A stretch of 64,000 bases of DNA, taken from positions 1,833,464 through 1,897,463 of the forward strand of contig CAWFKW010000003.1 of assembly GCA_963816535.1 (NCBI GenBank), given 5' to 3'. Of this stretch, positions 54,545-63,389 are shown in pieces; positions within the stretch are counted from its first letter, which is position 1, and every line of letters starts with the position of its first letter. The position numbers and the translations under genes are program-made. Under the pieces are notes generated by a model. That model was not told the DNA's origin, ran no database searches, and saw nothing but the letters and a program-made list of their open reading frames with translations. Source of the stretch: CAWFKW01 sp963816535. Lineage in GTDB: Bacteria; Bacteroidota; Ignavibacteria; Tepidaquicellales; OLB5.

Positions 54545-54675
54545 AATTATTTAGCTATAACTAAACGAAATTAATTGTTAAATTACACAATAATTTAGTC
54601 AAAAATCATCACTATAAAGCAGTACAAAATTAAATCGAAGCTTTAAGACTATTGAAAAACGAAGGTAATCTGAAA

Positions 54676-56064
54676 ATGAAAACAAGGACAGAAAAAGATT
54701 CTCTGGGCGAGATTCAAATCCCCGCGGAGGCATATTATGGCGTGCAAACCCAGAGGGCTGTACTAAATTTTCCGATAAGCGGGTGGAAAGCGCACCCGGT
54801 TATGATTGATGCGTACATTTATATAAAGAAAGCAGCCACGCTCACGAATTATGAATGCGGTGTTCTTGATAAAAAGATCGCCGATGCAATTGTAAAAGCA
54901 TCTGACGAAGTACTCTCAGGAAAATACAGGGAACATTTTGTTGTGGATGTTTACCAGGCAGGCGCAGGCACATCGCATAACATGAACTCGAATGAAGTGC
55001 TTGCAAACCGGGCCATCGAGCTGCTTGGGGGCAAAAGAGGCGATTATAAAATGGTCAGCCCTAACGACCATGTTAATATGGCGCAATCCACCAACGATAC
55101 TTTCCCCACGGCAATGCGGATTGCTTCGCTTATTATGCTCTATAAGCTGCTTCCGGTTATCAAATCGTTTGAGAAAACGCTCAGCAGAAAAGCAAGAGAA
55201 TTTGCAAAGGTAATTAAGTCAGGGAGAACCCACCTGCAGGACGCGTCTCCGATCACGCTTGGGCAGGAATTCTCTGGTTACGCCGAAATTGTGAGGAAGC
55301 ACTATGAGCTGATAAAGTCGACGGAAAAGCATCTTTCTGAACTTGGTATTGGCGGCACAGCGGTTGGCACAGGGTTGAACACCCACATAAAATACAGGCC
55401 GCTGATGGTTAAAAACCTTTCGAGGGTTACAGGATTAAAGCTTAAGCAGTCAAGAAATTATTTTGAAGCAATGCAGAGCATGCTGCCTTTTACAGAATTA
55501 TCGTCTGCGATAAATAATTTTGCAGCCGATATGACAAAGATTGCAAACGATCTAAGGCTTCTCGCTTCGGGTCCAACAACCGGCTTTGCCGAGATCATTA
55601 TGCCTGCCGTTCAGCCGGGCTCTTCTATTATGCCGGGCAAAGTTAATCCGTCAATGGCAGAAATGATGAACCAGGTGCTGTACCAGGTGATGGGGAATAA
55701 CCATACGGTAATAATGTGCTCGCAGGCGGGACAGCTTGAGCTGAACGTTATGATGCCCGTGCTCATATTCAATATTGTCTGGATGATGGAAATACTTAAG
55801 AATGCTCTCAAAGCGTTTGATGAAAAATGTGTAAGCGGTCTGGTTGCAGATGAAAAAAAGGCGAGAGGCTATGCTGAAAAGTCAATCAGCATTGTGACCG
55901 CGCTTAACCCGATAATTGGTTACCTGAGGGCGGCAGAAATTGCCAAGGAGGCGATGAAGAACCACCGTTCAATTATGGATGTTATACGCGAAAAAAATAT
56001 AATGCCTGAAAAAGAACTGAACAAGGTTCTTGACCTGATGAAGCTGACAAAACCCGGATTGTAA
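54676..56064 (+). CDS. aspA: Aspartate ammonia-lyase (fumarase/aspartase family)
   Basis: 462 residues from the ATG at 54676 (MKTRTEKDSLGEIQIP); a TTG eight codons upstream is less likely. Splits aspartate into fumarate and ammonia. The signature GSSIMPGKVNPS with the catalytic serine loop is intact, as are TSHNMNSNEVLANRA and SGRTHLQDASP. Several residues (the N-terminal EIQIPAEAYYGVQTQRA) point to aspartase rather than fumarase C; fumarase remains possible. Ammonia release beside the amt pair may be coincidence. Confidence 0.9.
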   Translation: MKTRTEKDSLGEIQIPAEAYYGVQTQRAVLNFPISGWKAHPVMIDAYIYIKKAATLTNYECGVLDKKIADAIVKASDEVLSGKYREHFVVDVYQAGAGTSHNMNSNEVLANRAIELLGGKRGDYKMVSPNDHVNMAQSTNDTFPTAMRIASLIMLYKLLPVIKSFEKTLSRKAREFAKVIKSGRTHLQDASPITLGQEFSGYAEIVRKHYELIKSTEKHLSELGIGGTAVGTGLNTHIKYRPLMVKNLSRVTGLKLKQSRNYFEAMQSMLPFTELSSAINNFAADMTKIANDLRLLASGPTTGFAEIIMPAVQPGSSIMPGKVNPSMAEMMNQVLYQVMGNNHTVIMCSQAGQLELNVMMPVLIFNIVWMMEILKNALKAFDEKCVSGLVADEKKARGYAEKSISIVTALNPIIGYLRAAEIAKEAMKNHRSIMDVIREKNIMPEKELNKVLDLMKLTKPGL

Positions 56065-56068
56065 AATA

Positions 56069-57217
56069 ATGAATCCGACTCGCGCTGAAATAGACTTTGC
56101 AAAGCTTGCGTTTAATGTCGAACAGATACGGCGCCATATTCACAGGGAGCTGCCTAAAAAACGGATCAGGATCTGCGGAGTAGTTAAGGCTAACGCTTAT
56201 GGCCACGGAATTGAGCGGGTGAGTATGAAGCTGGTTGATTTGGGAATAGATTTTCTCGGCGTGGCTAACTATGACGAAGCTATAAAGCTGCGTAAGCTTA
56301 TACCTGATACTCCAATTCTCGTATTCGGCACCTTAATACATTCAAAGCTTGAGCCGACAAAATATGTTTCCATACTTCACAGCAATAATCTTACCGCTAC
56401 TGTAGCCTCGTTTGATACTGCAAAATTTCTGAACGAATACAGCCGAAAATTTAAAAGTAAGTTCAAAGTACATATTGAAGTGGATACCGGAATGCGCAGG
56501 ATAGGGCTTGATGTAAAAAGAGCCGCCAGAAGCATTTTGCAGATCGCTTCGTTGAAAAATCTCGAGCTCGAAGGCATTTTCACACACTTTGCCACCTCGG
56601 AATCAAAAAGCAAAGTTTTTGCCAGGCGGCAGATTGAGAAGTTCAAAGACCTGCTGCAGGAGCTGAAGAAGAACGGGGTGGAATTTCCGATTGTGCACGC
56701 CGCCAATAGCGGGGCAACGCTTGACCTGAAAGATTCATATTTCAACATGGTAAGGCCGGGATTGCTGCTTTATGGCTATTACCCGTCCGCAGGCATAAGG
56801 AATAAGATCGAGCTGAAGCCGATAATGAACCTGAAGTCAAAAATTACTTATATAAAGCGGGTTGACGCCCACGAAAGCATTTCATACGGCAGAAAATATT
56901 TCACGCCTCAAAAAACTTTTATCGGCTCTATTCCCATTGGATACGGCGATGGCTACTGGAGGCTGCTTAGCAACAAAGCAAAAGTATTGATCAATAAGAA
57001 ATTCTATCGCGAGGTTGGCGCTATCACAATGGATTGGATAATGGTAAATCTCGGCGCTAGGCATCATGTGAAGATCGGCGACGATGTTCTTTTGATGGGC
57101 GCTGAAAACGGCTTTTCGATCGGAGCCGATAAGCTTGCCGCAATATGCGGAACAATACCTTACGAAATCGTCTGCGCCGTAGCTGACCGCGTTGAAAGAG
57201 TCTATTTAAATGGTTAA
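56069..57217 (+). CDS. alr: Alanine racemase
   Basis: 382 residues. Interconverts L- and D-alanine for peptidoglycan. PLP lysine is Lys40 in VVKANAYGHG; the opposing catalytic tyrosine is in ISYGRKYFTP near 270; IGYGDGYWRLLSNKA and the C-terminal domain (MDWIMVNLG) are standard. Its ATG is five bases after the aspA stop, so the genes are likely one operon. It is followed 17 bases later by a gene of unknown function. Confidence 0.95.
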   Translation: MNPTRAEIDFAKLAFNVEQIRRHIHRELPKKRIRICGVVKANAYGHGIERVSMKLVDLGIDFLGVANYDEAIKLRKLIPDTPILVFGTLIHSKLEPTKYVSILHSNNLTATVASFDTAKFLNEYSRKFKSKFKVHIEVDTGMRRIGLDVKRAARSILQIASLKNLELEGIFTHFATSESKSKVFARRQIEKFKDLLQELKKNGVEFPIVHAANSGATLDLKDSYFNMVRPGLLLYGYYPSAGIRNKIELKPIMNLKSKITYIKRVDAHESISYGRKYFTPQKTFIGSIPIGYGDGYWRLLSNKAKVLINKKFYREVGAITMDWIMVNLGARHHVKIGDDVLLMGAENGFSIGADKLAAICGTIPYEIVCAVADRVERVYLNG

Positions 57218-57234
57218 TATTGCATGAGAAATAT

Positions 57235-58977
57235 ATGACATTTAAAAAGGATTATATAAACTACCTGCTTTACAGCGTTATGAACGACAACAACGAGTTC
57301 CGTCATAACAAACGTATAAGAGGAATTGTCGAGAAGATAAGGGCTACGGACGATGTTATAAAGATCACTTACGTAGTGGGGAAAACCGCCGGTCTTGAGA
57401 TTCTTTTTAAGTACCTGCTTTACATTTCAGATAAAATTGATAAGACCCGGATAACCGTGTTCAGCCTTAAAGATAATTTTGACCACGACGTATACAACCT
57501 CACAAAGGTATTCGCTAAGATAATTGAATATAAGGGCCCGGATAAGAAAATAGGTTCTATAGACATGACGGAAAAACCCGCTGTCACAAAAGACGCCATA
57601 AAGATCGATTCCACGGGAAGCGATGAGCATGGTCCGTCCGAAGAAGTTCCCGTATTTACAGATGAAGAAGTCCCGGATGAATCCGGTGAGCCGTCGCTTA
57701 CGCTTATCGAGAACAGCGGCGACGGTAAAACAGAAGCCGAGGTATTTGAGCTCTCTGAAATAAACGAGGATATAGAGACCACGGTTAATGAAAATGAACA
57801 GGAAGAAGATGAGATAGTTCCGGAAGAAACGGAAGTTTCTGAAGACAAGCGGGAACAGAAGGAATCTGAGGAAATATTCGGTATCGAAGAGCTTGAAGAG
57901 GAAATTGAGGGCCTGCCTCCGGAAGTAAATGTTTCAGAGACTGAGCCAAAACCGGAAGACATTGTTCCGGTTGAAATCGAAGTGAGAAAGCCCGCCCGTG
58001 ATTTTGACAAGCCTGTAGAGATAGTAAAGGAAGAGGCTGTAACCAACGAAGCGTATTATACGTTTGAAACTAAATTCTTTGAGGAAGTAAAGATACTTGA
58101 AAAGCTCTTCCGCACGGTTGGTAAAGAATGCAAGTCGGCAGATGCGGGTAAGTTAAACGGGAAATGCCTTCAGAGCCTGACAGTTATAATAGAGATAACA
58201 AGCGAGCTTTCTAACTTATCGCGCCAGCTGGCATTTGACCTGATTGCGGATATCTTTCTTACTATGAACCTGTATTTCACCAAGGCCATCGGCTCCCCTG
58301 AAATAATAACGGAAGAGAGGATTAAGCTACTGAACTCAGCGCTCTCCCTTGTAAACAGCCTCATAAAGGGAGAGGATTATCTTAATTATGACGTAATTGT
58401 GGATAAGATAGAAATTCTGAAGAGCGAAATGCAGCGGCCTGCAGAAGAAACTGTTGAAAAAGAGGGGCCAATCGAGACCCGGAGGAATATCCCGCACGAG
58501 GAAGAAGAATCCGCACCGGAATCAGGAGGTGAGAGCGGCGAAACGGCGGACGAAAGCCGGTACGATGAATCTGAATACGGCGATAAACAGCAGGACCTTG
58601 AGTCTGTGAATTTTAAAATGAGGTATCTTATAAAGGAATTCGAGAAGAGTTTTAACTCGATAGGCGCCATAAAGGGAGAATATAAGAGGTTTGACGCGCT
58701 TGATAAGATTGACGAACTGAACAACGCGCTCCGGCTGATCGCAAAGATCTCATCCGGCGTCAAAATGAAAGATGTCCTGAAGCTTGCCGAAGTGTCGTAT
58801 GTGTTTTTGAAGTATCTTAAAGACTACAGGATGGATCTGCTTGATTCGGAGATACAGCAGATAGTAAAATACATAATCTTTACTTTCAAAATGCTGCTTA
58901 CTGACAGAAAACCGGAGGACTTCAATGTGCTGGTGCAGTATTTAAATAACCCGGTAAAAATATTTACTGATTCTTAA
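57235..58977 (+). CDS. Large cytoplasmic protein with acidic linkers and two helical domains, unknown
   Basis: 580 residues from the ATG at 57235. Three structured parts: a small alpha/beta domain (1-110, ITYVVGKTAGLEILFKYLLY ... ITVFSLKD), a helical domain at about 280-395 (FETKFFEEVKILEKLFRTVG), and another at about 465-575 (FKMRYLIKEFEKSFNSIG). The two helical parts look alike in size and pattern and could be four-helix bundles. Between them are very acidic stretches (Glu up to half of the residues). No signal peptide or membrane helix. Histidine-phosphotransfer-like bundles come to mind but no conserved His motif is visible. Same strand, close to alr and manC. Confidence 0.6.
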   Translation: MTFKKDYINYLLYSVMNDNNEFRHNKRIRGIVEKIRATDDVIKITYVVGKTAGLEILFKYLLYISDKIDKTRITVFSLKDNFDHDVYNLTKVFAKIIEYKGPDKKIGSIDMTEKPAVTKDAIKIDSTGSDEHGPSEEVPVFTDEEVPDESGEPSLTLIENSGDGKTEAEVFELSEINEDIETTVNENEQEEDEIVPEETEVSEDKREQKESEEIFGIEELEEEIEGLPPEVNVSETEPKPEDIVPVEIEVRKPARDFDKPVEIVKEEAVTNEAYYTFETKFFEEVKILEKLFRTVGKECKSADAGKLNGKCLQSLTVIIEITSELSNLSRQLAFDLIADIFLTMNLYFTKAIGSPEIITEERIKLLNSALSLVNSLIKGEDYLNYDVIVDKIEILKSEMQRPAEETVEKEGPIETRRNIPHEEEESAPESGGESGETADESRYDESEYGDKQQDLESVNFKMRYLIKEFEKSFNSIGAIKGEYKRFDALDKIDELNNALRLIAKISSGVKMKDVLKLAEVSYVFLKYLKDYRMDLLDSEIQQIVKYIIFTFKMLLTDRKPEDFNVLVQYLNNPVKIFTDS

Positions 58978-58998
58978 GAAAACAGATACAGATAATAA

Positions 58999-60096
58999 AT
59001 GAAATCATATGCGATAATAATGGCCGGGGGAGTCGGCGCGCGGTTTTGGCCCTACGGCACTAATAAACTGCCTAAGCAGTTTCTGCCTGTTACGAATTCA
59101 GCCGATACAATGCTCCAGCTTACGGTCAATAGAGTGAGGAATTTTGTGCCGCACGAGCGCATTTTCATCTCAACCAATTCACAGTATATCGGCGAAGTAA
59201 GGAAACAGGTTCCGAAGATACCTCTGGAAAACATAATCGGCGAACCTGTCGGCAGGAATACGGCGCCGTGTATAGGTCTCGCGTCAATAATGCTGAGGCA
59301 ATATGATGAACAAGCGGTGATGTTTGTCACCCCGGCCGACCACCTTATTGAAGATACCGATGAATTTAATAAGACCGTTAACGGCGGCCTTGAGTTTGTC
59401 GAAAAGCATGATGCGATTGTAACAATGGGAATTGTCCCTACGCATCCTGAAACAGGGTATGGATACATCCAATATATAGACGATGCCGTTTTTACGGTTG
59501 AGCATGATAAATATGAAAACGTCAGCATTTACAAAGTAAAAACTTTTGCAGAAAAACCAAGCCAGGAGCTGGCAAAGGTTTTTCTCGAGAGCGGCGATTT
59601 TTTGTGGAACAGCGGAATGTTTATCTTCCGCGCTGACGTTATGCTGACAGAAATGCAGAAATCGCTACCCGACCTTTACCATGCCTTAGGAAAAATTGAG
59701 ATAGCTATCCACACCAACAAATACCAGGCGACGCTTGAACAGGTGTTTGCCGAAATAAAAGGTATTTCCATCGATTACGGCGTGATGGAAAAGTCCAAGA
59801 ACGTGTACGTGATAAAAGCCAGCTTCAAATGGAGCGACCTTGGAAGCTGGGACGAAGTTTACAGGATGAGAACCAAAGACAAAAACAATAATGTGATAAT
59901 GGGCGAATCGTTCATTAAGGATTCTCATAACAACCTTGTTATGTCGCCCAAGGGTTTTGTCGGATTGGTCGGCGTGGAAGACATGATAATTATAAATACG
60001 AAAGAAGGGCTTCTGGTCTGCAAAAAAGACAGGTCGCAGGAAGTTAAAGAAATTGTTGATTATCTGAAAAGAAAGGGGCTTATTGATAATATATGA
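58999..60096 (+). CDS. manC: Mannose-1-phosphate guanylyltransferase
   Basis: 365 residues. Makes GDP-mannose for glycans. Motif GGVGARFWPYGTNKLPKQF matches the GMP pyrophosphorylase consensus, with FVTPADHLI and FAEKPS (the FVEKP motif that binds sugar) and GDFLWNSGMF. It lacks the C-terminal mannose-6-phosphate isomerase half found in fused enzymes. Stop overlaps the start of the next gene by four bases. Confidence 0.93.
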   Translation: MKSYAIIMAGGVGARFWPYGTNKLPKQFLPVTNSADTMLQLTVNRVRNFVPHERIFISTNSQYIGEVRKQVPKIPLENIIGEPVGRNTAPCIGLASIMLRQYDEQAVMFVTPADHLIEDTDEFNKTVNGGLEFVEKHDAIVTMGIVPTHPETGYGYIQYIDDAVFTVEHDKYENVSIYKVKTFAEKPSQELAKVFLESGDFLWNSGMFIFRADVMLTEMQKSLPDLYHALGKIEIAIHTNKYQATLEQVFAEIKGISIDYGVMEKSKNVYVIKASFKWSDLGSWDEVYRMRTKDKNNNVIMGESFIKDSHNNLVMSPKGFVGLVGVEDMIIINTKEGLLVCKKDRSQEVKEIVDYLKRKGLIDNI

Positions 60097-60491
60097 TATC
60101 AAATATTTCACATTTAGGTATTGCCGTTAAGGATTTGAATAAAGCAAAAGAAATGTACAGAAGGCTCCTGCAGATAGAGCCATCAGAAGCTGAGTATGTT
60201 GAAGAACAGAAAGTGAACGTTGTGAAGTTCCGGGTCGGACAGTCCACAATTGAGCTTCTGGAGGGGACATCGGCAGACTCGCCGATATCCAGGTTCATTG
60301 AAAAGCGCGGGGAGGGAATTCATCATGTTGCTTATGAATCGGATAATATAAATTCGGATCTGTCGCGTCTGAATGAAGATGGGTTTGAACTTATCAATAA
60401 AGAGCCAAGGGTCGGTTCGGATAACATGCTGATTGCATTTATAAAACCTGCTTCTGTAAGCGGGGTCCTGACCGAAATTTGCCAGCATTAA
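60093..60491 (+). CDS. mce: Methylmalonyl-CoA epimerase
   Basis: 132 residues. Glyoxalase-fold enzyme that interconverts the (R) and (S) forms of methylmalonyl-CoA in propionate metabolism. The start ISHLGIAVKDLNKAKEMY, IELLEGT and the metal/catalytic GEGIHHVAYE segments match. It is translationally coupled to manC (ATGA overlap), an odd pairing. The mutase genes are not in the window. Confidence 0.93.
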   Translation: MISNISHLGIAVKDLNKAKEMYRRLLQIEPSEAEYVEEQKVNVVKFRVGQSTIELLEGTSADSPISRFIEKRGEGIHHVAYESDNINSDLSRLNEDGFELINKEPRVGSDNMLIAFIKPASVSGVLTEICQH

Positions 60492-60493
60492 TA

Positions 60494-60541
60494 AGGCAAA
60501 AAGCAAAAGGCAAAAGGTAAAAGGCAAAAGGCAAAGGCAGA
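60494..60541. repeat. GGCAAAAGG word repeat, copy 3
   Basis: Five irregular AAGGCAAAAGGCAAAAGG units right after the mce stop. Same words as at 21181 and 22243. Confidence 0.65.
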
Positions 60542-60583
60542 AAGACCGTTCTTCCACTAATGTAAATAAGTAATTGTTCCCGT

Positions 60584-60603
60584 CTTCCCCTTCAAGGGGG
60601 AGC
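60584..60603. repeat. CT-rich palindromic repeat, copy 5
   Basis: CTTCCCC-TTCA-AGGGGGAG-type hairpin in the 157-base gap before the aminotransferase gene; followed by GCTGGGAGTGGG. Confidence 0.5.
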
Positions 60604-60648
60604 TGGGAGTGGGTTTAAGGTAATATTAAAGTTGAATAAACAAATTTT

Positions 60649-61770
60649 ATGTCTTCGAATTCATTTTTTCCTCCGATAAGAACTTTAATGGGCCCCGGCC
60701 CTTCTGACGTGCACCCGCGCGTCCTGCAGGCTATGTCGAACCCGACAATAGGGCATCTTGACCCTGAATTTATAAAACTTCTTGATGAAATTAAAGCGCT
60801 CTTGCAGAAAACATTCATGACTAAAAACGAAACGACATATCTTGTATCCGGGCCCGGTTCCCTTGGAATGGAAACGTGTTTCGCTAACCTGGTTGAATAT
60901 ACCGGGACAAAAACCCTGGTTTGCGTTAACGGATTCTTCGGCGGCAGGATGAAAGAAAATGCCGCCAGGTGCGGCGCCGAAGTGATTGAGGTAAATGGGG
61001 AATGGGGCATGTCACTGGATTTAAATAAAGTTGAAGACGCTCTTAAATCTGACCGGGATATTAAGATATTGGCGTTTGTTCATGCTGAAACTTCTACGGG
61101 CGTGTTGAATGACGCCAAAGGTCTTGCGGCGCTTGCCCGAAAATACGGATGCCTTAGCATTTGCGATGCCGTGACGTCGCTCGGATGCGCTCCGGTAAGG
61201 ATTGACGAGTGGGGGATTGACGCCGTATATTCCTGCAGCCAGAAAGGACTTTCATGTCCGCCCGGATTATCGCCGGTGAGCTTCAGCCCGGCGGCAGTTG
61301 ATTTTATAGATAAACGCGGAACAAAAGTGCAAAACTGGTTCCTTGACGTGAACCTTGTAATGCAGTACTGGAGCGGTGAGAAAAGAGCGTACCATCATAC
61401 CGCACCCGCAAACGCGTACTACGGCATGTACGAGGCTCTGAATATTCTGCATGAAGAAGGGCTCGAAAACTCGTGGAAAAGACACTATGAAAATCATATC
61501 AAACTTAAAGACGGGCTTGAAGGGATAGGGCTCGAATTTCTTGTTGATCAAAAATACAGGATAGCGCACCTGAATGCTATTAAGATTCCCGGCGGCGCAG
61601 ACGACCAGGCAATCAGGAAGAGGCTGCTGAATGAATTTAATCTAGAAATCGGCTCAGGGCTCGGCCCGTTTGCGGGAAAGATCTGGAGGATCGGGCTCAT
61701 GGGATACTCTTCCAATCTCAAAAATATTACTCACTGCATAAACGCGCTCAGAATAGTTTTAAATAGATAG
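60649..61770 (+). CDS. Alanine-glyoxylate/serine-pyruvate-type aminotransferase
   Basis: 373 residues. Class V PLP enzyme. GPGPSDVHPRVLQAM and IGHLDPEF open the protein; CSQKGLSCPPGL has the PLP lysine; HAETSTGVLND precedes the cofactor Asp (CDAVTSLG). Family members work on glyoxylate with alanine or serine, linked to glycine and serine metabolism. The GT9 gene starts 10 bases later. Confidence 0.93.
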   Translation: MSSNSFFPPIRTLMGPGPSDVHPRVLQAMSNPTIGHLDPEFIKLLDEIKALLQKTFMTKNETTYLVSGPGSLGMETCFANLVEYTGTKTLVCVNGFFGGRMKENAARCGAEVIEVNGEWGMSLDLNKVEDALKSDRDIKILAFVHAETSTGVLNDAKGLAALARKYGCLSICDAVTSLGCAPVRIDEWGIDAVYSCSQKGLSCPPGLSPVSFSPAAVDFIDKRGTKVQNWFLDVNLVMQYWSGEKRAYHHTAPANAYYGMYEALNILHEEGLENSWKRHYENHIKLKDGLEGIGLEFLVDQKYRIAHLNAIKIPGGADDQAIRKRLLNEFNLEIGSGLGPFAGKIWRIGLMGYSSNLKNITHCINALRIVLNR

Positions 61771-61780
61771 TACCGGCCAA

Positions 61781-62911
61781 GTGAAAGCGCCTGAGAGAAT
61801 ATTATTTATAGCCGAGGGTCAATTGGGCGACGCGCTTGTCATAACCCCGGCGCTCAGGGCGGTGAGAGAATCGCTTCCTTCATCGCACATATCATTACTG
61901 CTTCTTTACCGCAGAAAATATACCGAAACAAGCTCATTCGAAGACGCCGTAATTAAAAAGAGCGCAATGAAAGGAACGGCCGAAGTATTTCTGAATAACC
62001 GGCATGTTGATGAAGTATTGGAGCTTGACCGCGGCGCGCTGCGTTCATTAAAAGGCTTAAAGCGTGCGAAAGCGGAAATTGTAAACATCAGGTCTTTGCG
62101 AAGCCATAAATTCGATACGGTGATTTGCACATTTCCCCAGGATAGGTTTGCAATTTATTCGTATCTTTCAGGGGCCGGAGTCAGGATAGGGCAAAAGAAC
62201 CAGGGGATGAGTTTCCTGCTGACGGATAAGCCCGATCTGGATCAAAACGACTCTGGGGTTCTGGTTTATTTCTGCCGCCTGCTTGAACCAATTGGTTTGA
62301 GATGTAAAAGTTATGATACTATATTTGAAATACCCGACGCAGACAACATAAACGCAGACAAGTTCTTCGCAGAAAACAATTTAGGAAGCCGAAAACGGAT
62401 AGTTGGAATTCATCCCGGCTCAAGCCAGCACGACAGGAAGTGGCTGCCGAAATCATTTGCAAAGCTTATCGATTTCCTCGGCTCTGATTCCGGAACGGGT
62501 ATAATCCTCTTCTACAGCGAATATGATATCCCGTATATTAATGAAATCAGGAAAAATATTAATGTCGGTTTGATCGAAGCTAAAACAAAAACACTCTCTG
62601 AATTATCGTCGTTGTTAAAGCTATGCACTTTGTGTATTACCCACAGTTCGGGCCCACGGCATCTCGCGGCGGCTGTTGGCGCGCCAACGCTTGGTATTTT
62701 TGATAAGTGCGACGATAAAAGATGGGCGATATATGATAAAAATATGCATTCGGTCATAAAAACCGGAGTTCCCTGCAGAGTTTGCCCCGAAGACAGGTGC
62801 CTTGGTTTGATCCCAAACGGGGAACCATACAGTTCGTATTGCATGAGGGATATCAGCCCTGAAGATGTGATTGCCAGGCTGAAAGCGCTGCTTGGTATTT
62901 TAAAATGTTGA
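61781..62911 (+). CDS. Glycosyltransferase family 9 (heptosyltransferase-like)
   Basis: 376 residues, GTG start. GT-B fold: GQLGDALVITPALRA near 12-26 (acceptor side), VGIHPGSSQHDRKWLPKSFAKLI and CITHSSGPRHLAAAVGAPTLGIF (donor side). Such enzymes add heptose or similar sugars to the lipopolysaccharide core. The last part has CRVCPEDRC, perhaps structural. Its end overlaps the next gene by seven bases. Confidence 0.9.
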   Translation: MKAPERILFIAEGQLGDALVITPALRAVRESLPSSHISLLLLYRRKYTETSSFEDAVIKKSAMKGTAEVFLNNRHVDEVLELDRGALRSLKGLKRAKAEIVNIRSLRSHKFDTVICTFPQDRFAIYSYLSGAGVRIGQKNQGMSFLLTDKPDLDQNDSGVLVYFCRLLEPIGLRCKSYDTIFEIPDADNINADKFFAENNLGSRKRIVGIHPGSSQHDRKWLPKSFAKLIDFLGSDSGTGIILFYSEYDIPYINEIRKNINVGLIEAKTKTLSELSSLLKLCTLCITHSSGPRHLAAAVGAPTLGIFDKCDDKRWAIYDKNMHSVIKTGVPCRVCPEDRCLGLIPNGEPYSSYCMRDISPEDVIARLKALLGILKC

Positions 62912-63389
62912 AGTTCAGATTTCTCAAAATTCTAGTATTGCCCGTTATGTTCTTAATATTTATGCAATCAGGAATATCCGGCGATAAGACTGAGATGGAA
63001 AAATTATCATGGATATTGGATAAATGGGTTTCCAAATCAGACAGCGGAATTTCGTATGAATCGTGGTCTAAGATAAACGACGACCTGTATGAGGGTAACG
63101 CAAGCTCCGTTAAGGATAATGAAACTACATTCGAAGATAAGCTGAAAATTCAGAAGACCGATTCCGGAGTCTATTATGCAGCGGATGTGAAACACAATCC
63201 GGCTCCTGTTTTGTTCAGGATGATATCCCTAACGGATGACGAAGCGGTTTTCAGCAATCCTGAGCACGACTTTCCCCAAAAGATCATCTACAGGAACGAA
63301 GCCGATAATCTTCATGCATACGGATCGAAGGATCGGACAAGAACGGCGAATACCTGAAAATTGATTTTTATTTTTACAAAATGAGATGA
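62905..63389 (+). pseudogene. DUF6265-family exported protein with a frameshift
   Basis: Signal peptide (LKILVLPVMFLIFMQSGISG), then DUF6265 features: LSWILDKWVSKSD and FSNPEHDFPQKIIYR. Near 63321 the frame breaks: the direct frame ends at 63357 after an odd GSKDRTRTANT, whereas one base less gives IEGSDKNGEYLKIDF and a stop at 63387-63389 that overlaps the next ATG (ATGA). The latter is surely the original end. It is a fresh pseudogene or a one-base sequence error. Confidence 0.7.

Noticed and set aside
57420..58046. 208-codon Ser-rich frame on the minus strand
   Set aside because: It is the reverse shadow of the Glu-rich linkers of the plus-strand gene; GAA/GAG on one strand gives TTC/CTC and TCT on the other.
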